From Alicyclobacillus pomorum DSM 14955 (GTDB taxonomy: Bacteria > Bacillota > Bacilli > Alicyclobacillales > Alicyclobacillaceae), in contig NZ_AXAR01000011.1 in assembly GCF_000472905.1 (NCBI RefSeq), forward strand, positions 57,139 to 117,187: DNA of 60,049 nt, written 5' to 3'. Numbering within the stretch: position 1 is the first letter of the stretch; each line of letters begins with the position of its first letter. This document shows, piece after piece, positions 25,655 through 34,664 of this stretch. The notes under the pieces were generated by a model, which was given only the letters and a program-made list of their open reading frames with translations, ran no database searches and was not told where the DNA came from. The position numbers and the translations under genes are program-made.

Positions 25655-26671
25655 TCAAAACAGAACGTCTCCGCTGTGGATGGGCACCGTGGTTCCACTG
25701 TCCTTCCGCACGTACAGCACGCCGGTCGCGTCAATGTCAGTGGCTACCCCTTCAATGGTCCCCTGTGGACTAAGGACGCGGACACGCCGTCCCAAGGTGG
25801 CGCTGGCACTGCGCCATTCCTCCACCACGCTTTCGAAACCGCGACCATCGTGAATCAATGCAGTAAACAGGGCGTCCATCTCGGCGAAGATGTCGGTCGC
25901 GAGCGCCACATGCGAAACTGGCTGTCCGCTCTCGGCGAGAAGCGACGTTGCTAGGTCCGATAACTCTGGCGGGAAGTCGTCCCGCGGGATATTGCTGTTC
26001 ATGCCGACACCGACGATTGCGTAATCCAGGTTTTCGCCGTCGGCGCGTATTTCAGCCAGAATGCCGCATACCTTCTTGTCGTGAATGAGGAGGTCATTTG
26101 GCCACTTGATCTTGATAGGCAGTGCCGTGTGACGAATGACGGCTCGCCGTACAGCCACGCTGGTTAAGAGCGTGAGGTCTGCAGCCTGGCGAACAGGTAT
26201 TGGCGCACGAAACACGACGGAGAACCACAGCCCCGTCTCAGGAGAGAACCACACCCGGCCCCTGCGGCCCTTTCCGCCCGTCTGAATCATGGCAGTGACG
26301 ACTGTTCCGTGAGGAACCCCTTCCTGTACCCATTTCACGGCCTGCAGATTGGTCGAGTCCACCTCGCGGTACCAGATGACCCGTTGGCCGATGTTCTGGC
26401 CAGGTGGCACGTGGGGCTGGATGATGCCCGGCAGAAGTAGGTCGGGAACGTGAACGATGCGGTGGCCAATTCGCGGCGTCGACTCAAACCGGAACCCCAG
26501 ACCTTCCAAAGCCTTAATGTGTTTCCACACCGCGGTGCGAGACACTCCCGTTTTTCGGCTGAGTTCTGTTCCCGAGATGTTCTTGTCCGGTTCCGTCAAA
26601 AATGCCGCGACAATTTTCTGTCGGAGGTCGTTTGTCTCCGTCATGCCGATGCTATCCATCAGTGAAGTCAA
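25655..26671 (-). CDS. birA: Bifunctional biotin ligase / biotin repressor
   Basis: A 338-residue two-domain BirA. Residues about 14-62 form a winged helix-turn-helix (GTELSRKTGVSRTAVWKHIKAL). The ligase domain begins at the YREVDSTNLQAVKW motif, with the ATP/biotin loop GGKGRRGRVWFSPETGLWFS (where GRGRRGR is usual), the KWPNDLLI motif and a C-terminal SH3-like domain. It biotinylates carboxylases and represses biotin genes. A TTG start (26671) follows GGAGGG by seven bases and overlaps the cca end. An ATG at residue 10 is the alternative. Confidence 0.93.
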   Translation of the reverse strand: MTSLMDSIGMTETNDLRQKIVAAFLTEPDKNISGTELSRKTGVSRTAVWKHIKALEGLGFRFESTPRIGHRIVHVPDLLLPGIIQPHVPPGQNIGQRVIWYREVDSTNLQAVKWVQEGVPHGTVVTAMIQTGGKGRRGRVWFSPETGLWFSVVFRAPIPVRQAADLTLLTSVAVRRAVIRHTALPIKIKWPNDLLIHDKKVCGILAEIRADGENLDYAIVGVGMNSNIPRDDFPPELSDLATSLLAESGQPVSHVALATDIFAEMDALFTALIHDGRGFESVVEEWRSASATLGRRVRVLSPQGTIEGVATDIDATGVLYVRKDSGTTVPIHSGDVLF

Positions 26672-27929
26672 AGGTTGTCCCTCCTGCGAGCGAATGGATC
26701 AGCGCTGTTGCACGTTTCAATAGGTGAGATCGGTCGTTCAACACGCGCTTCATTAACACGTCTTCGGTCAACTGTTGCTTGACCTGCCCTACCAAGGGGC
26801 CGCGCGCTCCCAAAGCCACGATGTCCTGACCAGAAATCTGCAGGTCCTGAACCCTCCAGATGGGCTGGGTTTGAGCGTATTCGCGAAACAAGGTCCATCG
26901 TGGTCGGTGATCATCGCCGACGTTTTCCCAGATGTCGAGCGCCGCGCAAGCACGCTCTACGCGGCCTTCTCCAAATTCAAACAAATGGCGGCGCCACTCC
27001 CAAGTGCTCCATTTCAGAGGATTGGCCTGCAGCAACTCGAGAAAGTCGCCAGCTTCCTGACAGTACTGGTTTGACCAGCGCAGCGCACGCCCCATCGCCC
27101 TGCAGGAGGTCGGTGTCAATCCAGCCGCATGGCACCAGATGGCCAAGGCTTCTGCAATTCTGTCCTCCACCGCGTGCGGCTTCATCCATGACTGCAGCGA
27201 CTTTGCGGCTGTGGACAGACGCTTAAATCCTTGCTGCAGCGGCCGAAGATGAGGGTCGACATACGCCCAGATCTCGCTCTTTGCCATAGAATCGATGACA
27301 GCACTCCAGTCCGCAGCAGCAATTTTGGCCACTTCCACACCGATTCGCTCGGGAGACACGGCGCGCAGTTTCTCCGCGTTCTGTTCCATACCCCGCCAAG
27401 TGTCATCATCCAGTTGAAAGCCCAACTGTGCGGCGAACCGAAAGGCGCGCAAAATGCGAAGCCCGTCTTCCTGAAACCGATGCGACGGCACACCGACCGC
27501 GCGAATGACTCTGCGAGCGAGGTCTGACCGTCCACCAAAGCAATCGACGATGTGACCGCGAACATCCATGGCCATCGCATTGACCGTAAAATCCCGTCGG
27601 CTCAGGTCCTCTTCCAGCGAGTGACAGAAAGCGACTTTGTCTGGTCTGCGCCCGTCAGAGTACCCGATGTCTTTGCGATAGGTGGTGACCTCCACCGGCA
27701 GTCCCTCGGACAGCACCGTGACGGTTCCGTGCTTCAGTCCTGTCGGTACTGTCCGCGGAAACAGGGATACGACTTGGTCTGGCGTCGCATTGGTCGCGAC
27801 GTCAAAGTCCGTGACTGGCCTTCCGAGCAAGCGGTCGCGTACGCAGCCTCCGACCAGGTACGCTTCATATCCGCCTGCCTCCAGCGTATTGAGTACGCTG
27901 ACAACGGGCGCTGGCCAATCCATTTCCAT
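26652..27929 (-). CDS. cca: CCA tRNA nucleotidyltransferase
   Basis: About 425 residues. Adds or repairs the 3' CCA end of tRNAs. Class II signature: LVGGCVRDRLLGRPVTDFDVATNATP with the catalytic D-x-D, followed by VEVTTYRKDIGYSDGRRPDKV, LEEDLSRRDFTVNAMAMD and RFQEDGLRILRAFRFAAQLGF. The ATG overlaps the bshA stop as TGATG. An upstream TTG (27938) is also in frame. It is embedded in bshA-cca-birA as in B. subtilis. Confidence 0.94.
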   Translation of the reverse strand: MEMDWPAPVVSVLNTLEAGGYEAYLVGGCVRDRLLGRPVTDFDVATNATPDQVVSLFPRTVPTGLKHGTVTVLSEGLPVEVTTYRKDIGYSDGRRPDKVAFCHSLEEDLSRRDFTVNAMAMDVRGHIVDCFGGRSDLARRVIRAVGVPSHRFQEDGLRILRAFRFAAQLGFQLDDDTWRGMEQNAEKLRAVSPERIGVEVAKIAAADWSAVIDSMAKSEIWAYVDPHLRPLQQGFKRLSTAAKSLQSWMKPHAVEDRIAEALAIWCHAAGLTPTSCRAMGRALRWSNQYCQEAGDFLELLQANPLKWSTWEWRRHLFEFGEGRVERACAALDIWENVGDDHRPRWTLFREYAQTQPIWRVQDLQISGQDIVALGARGPLVGQVKQQLTEDVLMKRVLNDRSHLLKRATALIHSLAGGTTFDFTDG

Positions 27930-29059
27930 CAGCAGCAACTTCCCTTCAGCACAGCCTTGTAGATGTCTTCGTATTCCTGTACTCGGTGGTCGATGTGGAA
28001 GACCTGCTGCGCTCGTTGGACGGATGCATCGGAGAAACGAGCGTAGAGCGCATCGTCAGTCAGCAGTGTTTTGGCGTAGCCGGCCATGGTGTCCACATCC
28101 CCGACACTGGCGAGGAATCCAGTCTCACCGTGGACAACCACTTCGGGAATGCCCCCTGCAGTCGTTCCAACCACGGGAACGCCACACGCCATCGCTTCCA
28201 AGGCGACCAGGCCAAAACTCTCTTTCTCCGAAGGAAGCAAAAACAGGTCAGCCGCTGCACAGATGGGCGCCACTTGATCTTGCTTGCCGAGAAACAGGAC
28301 GCTCGCGTCCAACTGCAGTGACTGTACCAGGTCGCGGGCGTGGTTTAACTCCGGCCCTTCTCCCACGAGCAGAAGTTTTGCGGGCATACTCTGCCGCACC
28401 TGTGCAAACACGTGAATCACATCGGAGATGCGTTTTACGCGGCGAAAGTTGGAGATATGCAGTAGCACTTTCTCATCGCGGTCGGCAAAGCAACGCCGCA
28501 GCTCAGAGTTGGGGTCGGGATGAAATACATCCGTGTCCACAAAGTTGTACACGCAGTGAATGTGTCGCTCGATGCCGAACAACGCTTGGGTCTGCGTGAC
28601 TAGACTTTGGCTGACGGCAGTCACGACGTCGCTCTGTTCAATCCCGAGTTTGATAACCTCGTATAAACTCTTATCCTGCGAAAGGACGGTAACATCCGTT
28701 CCGTGCAGCGTAGTAACCACCTTGAATGAGTGATTCTTGACAATCGCCTTCGCGAGAAATGCGCAGACCGCAAACGGAAACGCATAGTGAACGTGCAGAA
28801 TGTCCAGGTCGTACCGCTTGACGATGTCAGCCATATGCGCAGCCAGCGACAAGTCATACGGTGGTGTCCGCAGGACTGGGTACGAGACCGTATCCAGTTC
28901 GTGTATGTAAATGTTTTGGTGAAACTCGCCCAGTCGAAACGGAACGTCGGTCACAATGAAGTGAACCTGGTGTCCGCGTCTCGCAAGCGCCTTTCCTAAC
29001 TCCGTCGCGACCGCGCCGGAACCTCCGATGGTCGGATAACAACTAATGCCAATGCGCAT
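27929..29059 (-). CDS. bshA: N-acetyl-alpha-D-glucosaminyl L-malate synthase BshA
   Basis: A 376-residue GT4 glycosyltransferase making GlcNAc-malate, the first step of bacillithiol synthesis. The N-terminal [22 protein letters not shown] motif, [27 protein letters not shown] and the C-terminal UDP-sugar-binding [21 protein letters not shown] are typical. Start supported by GGAGGT. Its last base overlaps the cca start. Together with bshB1 upstream it gives the two first bacillithiol steps. BshC is not in the window. Confidence 0.94.
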   Translation of the reverse strand: MRIGISCYPTIGGSGAVATELGKALARRGHQVHFIVTDVPFRLGEFHQNIYIHELDTVSYPVLRTPPYDLSLAAHMADIVKRYDLDILHVHYAFPFAVCAFLAKAIVKNHSFKVVTTLHGTDVTVLSQDKSLYEVIKLGIEQSDVVTAVSQSLVTQTQALFGIERHIHCVYNFVDTDVFHPDPNSELRRCFADRDEKVLLHISNFRRVKRISDVIHVFAQVRQSMPAKLLLVGEGPELNHARDLVQSLQLDASVLFLGKQDQVAPICAAADLFLLPSEKESFGLVALEAMACGVPVVGTTAGGIPEVVVHGETGFLASVGDVDTMAGYAKTLLTDDALYARFSDASVQRAQQVFHIDHRVQEYEDIYKAVLKGSCC

Positions 29060-29087
29060 CGCGCCACCTCCCTCTCCATTGCACGAT

Positions 29088-29810
29088 TCACTTGGGTTCG
29101 GGATTGATGAGCAGCGGCCGCTTCATCCGGAATCCTTCCGCAAATCGACACCCAACCTGGTGTCCCGTTAATGCATCGCGTCCGATGATGGCATCCACAA
29201 ACCCCTGGTTGAGTGGAGTCGGGATGCTCCCTGAACCAGAATGAAACTGAGATCCATACTGTTCTAATGCTGACTTCTTTTTGTCAGCCACAGTTGAGAT
29301 GTCGACGGCGATATCCGGTCGCTCCATGCCGTTTATGGCGTAATAGAACAGGTGGCGCACCTTGTGAGGCGGTTCTCCAGATGGCGTGCCGAACCGTTTG
29401 AGGCCCGCGTTGAACACCCCTTCTTCCACAATCGCCGCGCAAGCTCTGTGGTCCGGGTGTCTATCCTCCCAGTCCGGTGCAAACACGTACGTAGGCCGAT
29501 ACTGCCGAATGATGTCAGCGACGGCAGACACCGTCTCTGGTCGTACAGACAGGCCCCGATCCGGAAAAGACAACGTCAACCGCACGGCGAGGCCAACCAC
29601 TTCCGCCGCTCGCTTCGCCTCTTCCAATCGCGTATAGACGGTGCCATTCGTGGACAGTTCAGCGTGTGTGAGATCACACACGCCCACCCGGTATCCTTGC
29701 TGTGCGTACCAGGCCAGCGTACCGGAACAGCCGATGTCGGTGTCATCCGCGTGAGCCCCAAACGCAAGTATGTACAGCGCATTGTTGACGTCAGTCGGAG
29801 GTATGGCCAT
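29088..29810 (-). CDS. bshB1: Bacillithiol biosynthesis deacetylase BshB1
   Basis: A 240-residue zinc deacetylase (LmbE/PIG-L family) that removes acetate from GlcNAc-malate. The motif [16 protein letters not shown] carries the catalytic Asp and the zinc ligands His and Asp. The usual DVEIG is DTDIG here. Other motifs: [46 protein letters not shown] with the third zinc His, and HYQVG-like [11 protein letters not shown] at the C-terminus. The ATG at 29810 lies ten bases after GGAGG and overlaps the end of mgsA. Confidence 0.93.
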   Translation of the reverse strand: MAIPPTDVNNALYILAFGAHADDTDIGCSGTLAWYAQQGYRVGVCDLTHAELSTNGTVYTRLEEAKRAAEVVGLAVRLTLSFPDRGLSVRPETVSAVADIIRQYRPTYVFAPDWEDRHPDHRACAAIVEEGVFNAGLKRFGTPSGEPPHKVRHLFYYAINGMERPDIAVDISTVADKKKSALEQYGSQFHSGSGSIPTPLNQGFVDAIIGRDALTGHQVGCRFAEGFRMKRPLLINPEPK

Positions 29811-30201
29811 GCACTGCATTCCTCCAGTTCAAGTCACCGCGCTCCAGGGCGCGGAGCAACGCTTCCGCGGTCGCGAGGTTCGTGGCGACGGGAATGTTGT
29901 GGACGTCACACAGTCGCAATAGTGCCGTAATGTCCGGCTCGTGAGGTTGTGCGGTGAGCGGATCGCGAAGGAAGATGACGAGATCCATCTCGTTCTCCGC
30001 GATTTTAGCGCCAATTTGTTGGTCGCCGCCGAGTGGACCGGACTGTACACGGCGCAGCGTCAGGCCCGTAGCTTCTGCAATGCGCAGTCCCGTGGTTCCG
30101 GTGGCGTACAATGTGGCTTTCTCGAAGATATGCTTATAAGCAATGGCAAAGTTTACAATGTCTTCCTTTTTGTTGTCGTGCGCAATCAGGGCGACATTCA
30201 T
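29791..30201 (-). CDS. mgsA: Methylglyoxal synthase
   Basis: A 136-residue enzyme turning dihydroxyacetone phosphate into methylglyoxal. Conserved blocks: [30 protein letters not shown] (phosphate-binding loop), [11 protein letters not shown] and [20 protein letters not shown], with the catalytic Asp in the last. The ATG is eight bases after GGAGGG. The order dapB-mgsA-bshB1 matches B. subtilis, where bacillithiol helps detoxify methylglyoxal. The overlap with bshB1 suggests coordinated expression. Confidence 0.95.
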   Translation of the reverse strand: MNVALIAHDNKKEDIVNFAIAYKHIFEKATLYATGTTGLRIAEATGLTLRRVQSGPLGGDQQIGAKIAENEMDLVIFLRDPLTAQPHEPDITALLRLCDVHNIPVATNLATAEALLRALERGDLNWRNAVHGHTSD

Positions 30202-30218
30202 CGTGCAATCCCTCCAGC

Positions 30219-31028
30219 TCACCAGAGTAAGTGCTCCAGTCCGTACACCATGCCCTGGATTTCCATGACCTTACTACATGCCAGCACCACGCCGGGCATG
30301 AAGCTCGCGCGCGACAAAGAATCGTGTCGGATGGTCAACACTTCTCCCGTTCCGCCGAAGATGACTTCCTGGTGCGCTACGAGCCCCGGTAGGCGGACAC
30401 TGTGGATAGGCACTTCGCCGTAGAGGAGCCCTCGGGCCGGTGTAGACGGCTGTTCTGGGGCCTGTCCCTGGGATGGTTGCCAAGACGGCTCCGATGCCGC
30501 ATCTTGACGCTGTTTCGCCATCTGCTCCGCTGTCCGTTTGGCCGTCCCGGACGGAGCGTCCTTCTTTCCGTCGTGGTGATACTCCACAATTTCAGCCTTT
30601 TCGTAGAACCGTGCGGCCTCCGCAGCGAAGCGCATCATGAGCAGGGCGCCAATTGCGAAGTTTGGCGCGGCAATCCCGCCAATCTCGTTGGCCAGGCATT
30701 GCTTGTTCCACCGTTCCACGTCCTCCAGCGTATAGCCTGTGGCGCCGACAACCGGGCGCACACCAAATGCGATGCAACGGTCGATGTTGTCTACAACGCT
30801 GTCGGCGTCGGTAAAGTCCAACCAAACGTCGGGGCGCTGCTCCATCAGCAGCTGCGATGCATCGTCGTATACGGGATATGGAGTCTCTGACGCTTGTCCA
30901 CGGGATCTCACCAGCACCGCACTGAGCTTGAACTGTGGGCTGGAAGAAAGGGCCGCAACGGCCTCTCTCCCCATCTTACCGTTCGCTCCAGCAACAGCCA
31001 CTGAGATTTGCTTTTGGGAATGATTCAT
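30219..31028 (-). CDS. dapB: 4-hydroxy-tetrahydrodipicolinate reductase
   Basis: A 269-residue NAD(P)H enzyme of lysine and diaminopimelate synthesis (and dipicolinate supply in spores). Rossmann motif [13 protein letters not shown], catalytic [22 protein letters not shown] with the HH pair and Lys. The cofactor loop [10 protein letters not shown] and the C-terminal [10 protein letters not shown]-like [20 protein letters not shown] follow. A Gln/Pro/Ser-rich insert (about 20 residues after QDAASEP) lies between the catalytic and C-terminal parts. Start at ATG 31028, six bases after GGAGAG. Confidence 0.95.
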   Translation of the reverse strand: MNHSQKQISVAVAGANGKMGREAVAALSSSPQFKLSAVLVRSRGQASETPYPVYDDASQLLMEQRPDVWLDFTDADSVVDNIDRCIAFGVRPVVGATGYTLEDVERWNKQCLANEIGGIAAPNFAIGALLMMRFAAEAARFYEKAEIVEYHHDGKKDAPSGTAKRTAEQMAKQRQDAASEPSWQPSQGQAPEQPSTPARGLLYGEVPIHSVRLPGLVAHQEVIFGGTGEVLTIRHDSLSRASFMPGVVLACSKVMEIQGMVYGLEHLLW

Positions 31029-31056
31029 CTTCATCTCTCCGTCGATTGATTTCCGT

Positions 31057-31479
31057 TCAGGGTGGTGCCTGCTCTGTCGCATCGAGGATGGCACTCGATG
31101 GATCACAGTGCGATACGAAGTACTCCGCCTCCTGATTCAGGGGGTCATGGCTCAACGCGGACGCAAATAGATGTTGCGCCTCCGCGAGGCGACCGCGCTG
31201 CAACATCTCGAGTCCATCCTTGACGAGCAACTTGGCTCGAATCACATGCCAATGTTGCTTGTACAGGTCGTTATCTGGCTCTAGCGTCTTGGCGGATTCC
31301 GCCCAGATTATGGCCTCCGTCAGATTTCCGCTACGCACCGCCGTGATGGATGCGTGGAAATAGTACGCCGGGTTTTGCGGATTGCTGCAAATGGCGTTTC
31401 TGAAGGCGTCCATAGCTTTGTCAAAATCGCGAATGAACAAGTACGAATATGCAGTGTTCAACCACCGGTCTTCCACCAC
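31057..31479 (-). CDS. Small TPR-repeat protein
   Basis: A 140-residue protein of about three TPR-like hairpins: TAYSYLFIRDFDKAMDAFRNAI, AYYFHASITAVRSGNLTEAI and a C-terminal GLEMLQRGRLAEAQHLFASAL. No membrane or signal segment. GTG start nine bases after AGAGG. It sits between the MazG-like gene and dapB, 28 bases before dapB, and probably belongs to that operon. The function is presumably protein binding. The family is not recognised further. Confidence 0.75.
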   Translation of the reverse strand: MVEDRWLNTAYSYLFIRDFDKAMDAFRNAICSNPQNPAYYFHASITAVRSGNLTEAIIWAESAKTLEPDNDLYKQHWHVIRAKLLVKDGLEMLQRGRLAEAQHLFASALSHDPLNQEAEYFVSHCDPSSAILDATEQAPP

Positions 31480-31562
31480 CGCAAATCACCTCTGGTCCAG
31501 CTTATGGAAACCAAGGTGCGGTGGATTGTACCAAGGCCTAGGACGACGCCTCGTGCCTATGC

Positions 31563-31898
31563 CTATGGTGTCTTTGGATGGATGCGCGTCCAGCGGTCCT
31601 TATCACGCGTTTCAAACTTCTCCATGATACGCATGAACGCATCGGATAGATCAATGTCCAACCGGTTGGCAAGGCAAGCGATGACAAACATCAGATCCCC
31701 CAGCTCCAAGGCAATACTGCCAGGTTCCTCTGATGGCTTCTTCGGCTTTTCACCGTATTCGTGGTTGACCTCACGGGCCAGTTCACCCAGTTCCTCTGTG
31801 AGGCGAACGACCAGTGTCATCGGTTGGAAGTAGCCTTCCTTGAATTGGCTGATGTACGCGTCCACGCGTCGTTGCATGTCCTCCAGGGTGAGCGCCAT
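31563..31898 (-). CDS. ypjD: MazG-like nucleotide pyrophosphohydrolase (YpjD type)
   Basis: An 111-residue single MazG-fold domain that should hydrolyse a non-canonical NTP to the monophosphate. The metal-binding E-E-x2-E pattern is in RLTEELGELAREVNHEYGEK and the following E-x2-D in ALELGDLMFVIACLANRLDID. Start at ATG 31898 after AGAGG. The longer open frame upstream has no ribosome site and would extend into the divergent ylbJ region. B. subtilis has ypjD at the same place before dapB. Confidence 0.88.
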   Translation of the reverse strand: MALTLEDMQRRVDAYISQFKEGYFQPMTLVVRLTEELGELAREVNHEYGEKPKKPSEEPGSIALELGDLMFVIACLANRLDIDLSDAFMRIMEKFETRDKDRWTRIHPKTP

Positions 31899-31953
31899 GT
31901 GCAAACCTCTTTCACGGAATCTGTCTTGTAGTGCTTTTCCTTCGTTCTCCCCC

Positions 31954-31959
31954 ATTATA
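31954..31959 (-). promoter_or_regulatory. Candidate -10 box of the ypjD-dapB-birA unit
   Basis: A TATAAT on the minus strand, 55 bases before the ypjD start, between the diverging ypjD and ylbJ genes. No clear -35. Confidence 0.45.
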
Positions 31960-32078
31960 CCGAACAAAGGTATTCCGCACATGCATGACAAACATAAACC
32001 CAATGCCTGGACAATATGATGTACTGATTGACCGGGACAAGTGCGAGGCCCGGGCGCGGCAAAAGGAGATGAGATGGA

Positions 32079-33347
32079 TTGAGTCAACAGCGTAAGGGCC
32101 AGTGGACCACGTATTTACTTGGTACCGCAGTTATCGTATTTACAATTGCGCTGGTCGTTTACCCGAAACAAGGATTTGATGCCGGGATTATCGGGCTGAA
32201 AATGTTTTGGGACATCGTCTTCCCGTCCCTGCTTCCGTTCTTCATTTTAGCGGAATTATTGCTTGGACTGGGGATGGTGCACGGACTCGGGGTGCTGTTG
32301 GAACCATTGATGAGACCGCTGTTCAGCGTTCCGGGTGCCGGTGCTTTCGCTTTGTCGATGGGTCTCGCAGCAGGGTATCCCATGGATGCAGTCATTACCT
32401 CCCGGTTTCGAGAGACGGGGATGTGTACCCGTAGCGAAGGTGAACGGTTGCTAGCTTTCACGAATACGGCAGACCCGTTGTTCATGATTACAGCGGTGGC
32501 TGTCGGCATGTTTAAGTCTCCTGAATTAGGTGCGCTCATCGCACTCGCACATTATATTTCTGCGTTTTTGGTTGGCGTGAGTTTCAAATTCTGGGGTCGT
32601 GGCAGTGAATCTACGCCAAAGACTGAGCAAGCGGGAAAGAGCAATATTTTTGCACGCGCGTTTCGAGAAGTGGTGGTCGCCCGCGAGGAAGACGGTCGCC
32701 CGTTTGGTAAGCTATTACGGGAAGCTGTAACGGAGTCTATTATGACCATTTTGATGATCTGCGGTTTTATCGTGTTTTTCGCGGTGATGATTGAAGTGAT
32801 GCGGTTGTCCGGAATTCTCGCCGTACTGGGTGTTCCAGTGGCCTTTATCTACCACCTGCTCGGCATCGACACGAGTTTAGTGAATCCGACGCTCGCCGGT
32901 CTCGTGGAAATTGACATCGGCAGTGCGCAGGCAGCGGGGGCATCGGCTGCGCCGCTCATTCAAAAGGTGGCCATTGTGGGCGGTATCATCGGGTGGAGCG
33001 GCTTGGCTGTGCATGCCCAGGTTGCCAGCGTCATCACAAACACGGACATCCGTATGGCACCTTATTTTCTGGCACGGTTCCTGCACGGTGTGTTGGCGGT
33101 CGTGTTTACGTACATTCTGTGGTGGTTGGGGTTGGGCAACGCAGCCGAACACGCGTTTTCCTTTGCCGTACCCGCGTTCGCGTCGACACAGGCGGCGGCT
33201 GCAGGCGCCCCGTGGTGGCAGGTCATGGAGAGAGGGTTGTCGGCCTGGGTTTGGCTGATCCTCGCCATGCTCGTGGTGTCTGTGGCTCTCTATATTATCA
33301 AGAGGGTTCGGGTGATTGTCTGGCGCGCGAAAGTGCCGAGAGCTTGA
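32079..33347 (+). CDS. ylbJ: Sporulation integral membrane protein YlbJ
   Basis: A 422-residue polytopic membrane protein with a nucleoside-recognition (Gate) domain fold. Typical YlbJ features: DIVFPSLLPFFILAELLLGLG near the N-terminus, AAGYPMDAVITSRF, ERLLAFTNTADPLFMITAVAVGMF, ESIMTILMICGFIVFFAVMIEV, GLVEIDIGSAQAAG and VGGIIGWSGLAVHAQVAS. The family is conserved in spore formers and needed for robust spores. The TTG start is preceded by GGAGATGAG. An ATG just upstream runs into a stop after two codons. It diverges from ypjD. Confidence 0.9.
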   Translation: MSQQRKGQWTTYLLGTAVIVFTIALVVYPKQGFDAGIIGLKMFWDIVFPSLLPFFILAELLLGLGMVHGLGVLLEPLMRPLFSVPGAGAFALSMGLAAGYPMDAVITSRFRETGMCTRSEGERLLAFTNTADPLFMITAVAVGMFKSPELGALIALAHYISAFLVGVSFKFWGRGSESTPKTEQAGKSNIFARAFREVVVAREEDGRPFGKLLREAVTESIMTILMICGFIVFFAVMIEVMRLSGILAVLGVPVAFIYHLLGIDTSLVNPTLAGLVEIDIGSAQAAGASAAPLIQKVAIVGGIIGWSGLAVHAQVASVITNTDIRMAPYFLARFLHGVLAVVFTYILWWLGLGNAAEHAFSFAVPAFASTQAAAAGAPWWQVMERGLSAWVWLILAMLVVSVALYIIKRVRVIVWRAKVPRA

Positions 33348-33420
33348 CGACTACACACAGATGTGACGGTGGGATGGTTCGAAACATGATACATTCAGTC
33401 TCGGTGCACCATCCAGGTCC

Positions 33421-33446
33421 TCCACCGCTCGCTTATGGGCGGTGGA
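33421..33446. repeat. Inverted repeat 1
   Basis: tccaccgc (33421-33428) pairs with gcggtgga (33439-33446) around a ten-base loop. It resembles the subterminal hairpins of IS200/IS605-type elements, but no transposase is nearby. Confidence 0.7.
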
Positions 33447-33477
33447 GTGACATCGACGCAGCACAAGTCAATCGGAC

Positions 33478-33518
33478 ATCACGAAGGGGAGACGGATGGA
33501 ACGTCTCCCCTTCGTGAT
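33478..33518. terminator. Inverted repeat 2, probable ylbJ terminator
   Basis: A perfect 17-base-pair stem (33478-33494 with 33502-33518) and a seven-base loop. The following plus-strand sequence has only a short T pair, so termination efficiency is uncertain. Confidence 0.7.
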
Positions 33519-33553
33519 CTTGCAAGCACACAGTCACTCCTATCAAGTGAACG

Positions 33554-33592
33554 ATGGCGCCCACGAATTCTTTGCCGAATTCGGGGCGCCAT
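33554..33592. repeat. Inverted repeat 3
   Basis: atggcgccc plus cgaattc (33554-33570, one bulged A) pairs with gaattcg plus gggcgccat (ending 33592) around a six-base loop. No T run on either side. Confidence 0.75.
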
Positions 33593-33666
33593 GGCGGACG
33601 TTCGCACTTTGCAGAGCATCAAAACCAACAGGGCTAGCATCGTTCGCACGCTCTTAGGCTTTCACT

Positions 33667-33696
33667 GCAAGCACCTGTAAAGGTCACCTCGCTTGC
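33667..33696. repeat. Inverted repeat 4 next to uppP stop
   Basis: gcaagc (33667-33672) and gcttgc (33691-33696), with an inner acct/aggt pair, just beyond the uppP stop. It could be the uppP terminator but no T run is seen. Confidence 0.5.
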
Positions 33697-33699
33697 ACA

Positions 33700-34503
33700 T
33701 CAGAACAAAGGTGGAAACCAGTGGTGAAGCCAGATTTGGTCGACAAGGACAAACGCTGCGAGCACCCATACGTACACGGCAAAAATGCGCATGCGAGAGC
33801 GATTGAGAAGCCACATCGTGCCTTTGACAGCGAAGTAGCCGGCAATGACGGCCGCCAACGTGCCTAAGCCGATGGCTGTCCAGTTCGTTCCGTTGATCAA
33901 GCTCGGGTCCTCGAACACATCATCCAGTTCAACGACGGTCGCTCCGAGAATCGCTGGAACAGACAGTAAGAACGAGAAGCGTGCTGCCGCTTCTCGGCTC
34001 ATGCCGCGCCACAGTGCAGCGGCGATGGTGAGGCCAGACCTCGAAAGCGCTGGCAGGATGGCAGCGCCTTGCAGCGTACCAATCCACAGGGCGTCCGCTG
34101 GGGACATGTCATCCTCTGACTGTGCGGTGTTCCCCACGCTGTCCATCCACCACAGCACGACGCCCGTGATGACGAACTCAAAGCCTACCGTGATCCCGCT
34201 TTGAAACAGATCCTCGAAGATCTCCTCGAACAATCCGCCGACGACCGCCGTTGGGATGAGCGCAACCAAGATCATTCTTGCAGTGCGGGACCAGGGATGT
34301 CGGATCAGCCACCGGACTTCGTTCCGCAGCGCCCACACCACTGCGATGAGGGTACCTAAATGCAAAAAGGTAATGAAGAGGAGCTCTTCTCCGGAGATGT
34401 TCCACAACTTCTGCAGGAGTACGAGGTGGCCTGAACTGCTGATGGGCAAGAATTCTGTCACACCTTGTACAATGCCAAGGATGATGGCTTGCCATGTGGT
34501 CAT
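33700..34503 (-). CDS. uppP: Undecaprenyl-diphosphate phosphatase
   Basis: A 267-residue BacA/UppP membrane enzyme that recycles the undecaprenyl carrier lipid for wall synthesis. Starts MTTWQAIILGIVQGVTEFLPISSSGHLVLLQ, with the conserved E and SSSGH. The second signature, LPALSRSGLTIAAALWRGMSREAAARFSFLLSVPAILGA, carries the RSG motif. About eight membrane helices. The ATG at 34503 follows GGGGGG by six bases. The long in-frame extension upstream is Arg-rich, without a ribosome site, and rejected. Confidence 0.95.
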   Translation of the reverse strand: MTTWQAIILGIVQGVTEFLPISSSGHLVLLQKLWNISGEELLFITFLHLGTLIAVVWALRNEVRWLIRHPWSRTARMILVALIPTAVVGGLFEEIFEDLFQSGITVGFEFVITGVVLWWMDSVGNTAQSEDDMSPADALWIGTLQGAAILPALSRSGLTIAAALWRGMSREAAARFSFLLSVPAILGATVVELDDVFEDPSLINGTNWTAIGLGTLAAVIAGYFAVKGTMWLLNRSRMRIFAVYVWVLAAFVLVDQIWLHHWFPPLF

Positions 34504-34664
34504 ATACTTCCCCCCTTTCCGTTTGCGCGCGAGAGCAAGACGTGGACTGGCTCCGCTATATTCATCTATATTTGTCCTTCCCTGCGGACATGCTGGACGG
34601 TTCTTCGGGCTGCAATCATCATTGTGGGGACAAGGCCATATTCTGTCTGTAGGGGGTATGGCGA

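Larger units (their letters stand above)
33348..33699. other. Hairpin-rich intergenic region between ylbJ and uppP
   Basis: The 352 bases between the converging ylbJ and uppP genes hold no supported gene but four inverted repeats (33421-33446, 33478-33518, 33554-33592, 33667-33696). At least one should act as a terminator. The number and strength exceed what termination needs. Confidence 0.6.

Noticed and set aside
33554-33592. Long palindrome with two GAATTC sites as a cloning artefact
   Set aside because: It sits inside a normal convergent intergenic region and is more simply read as a natural inverted repeat.
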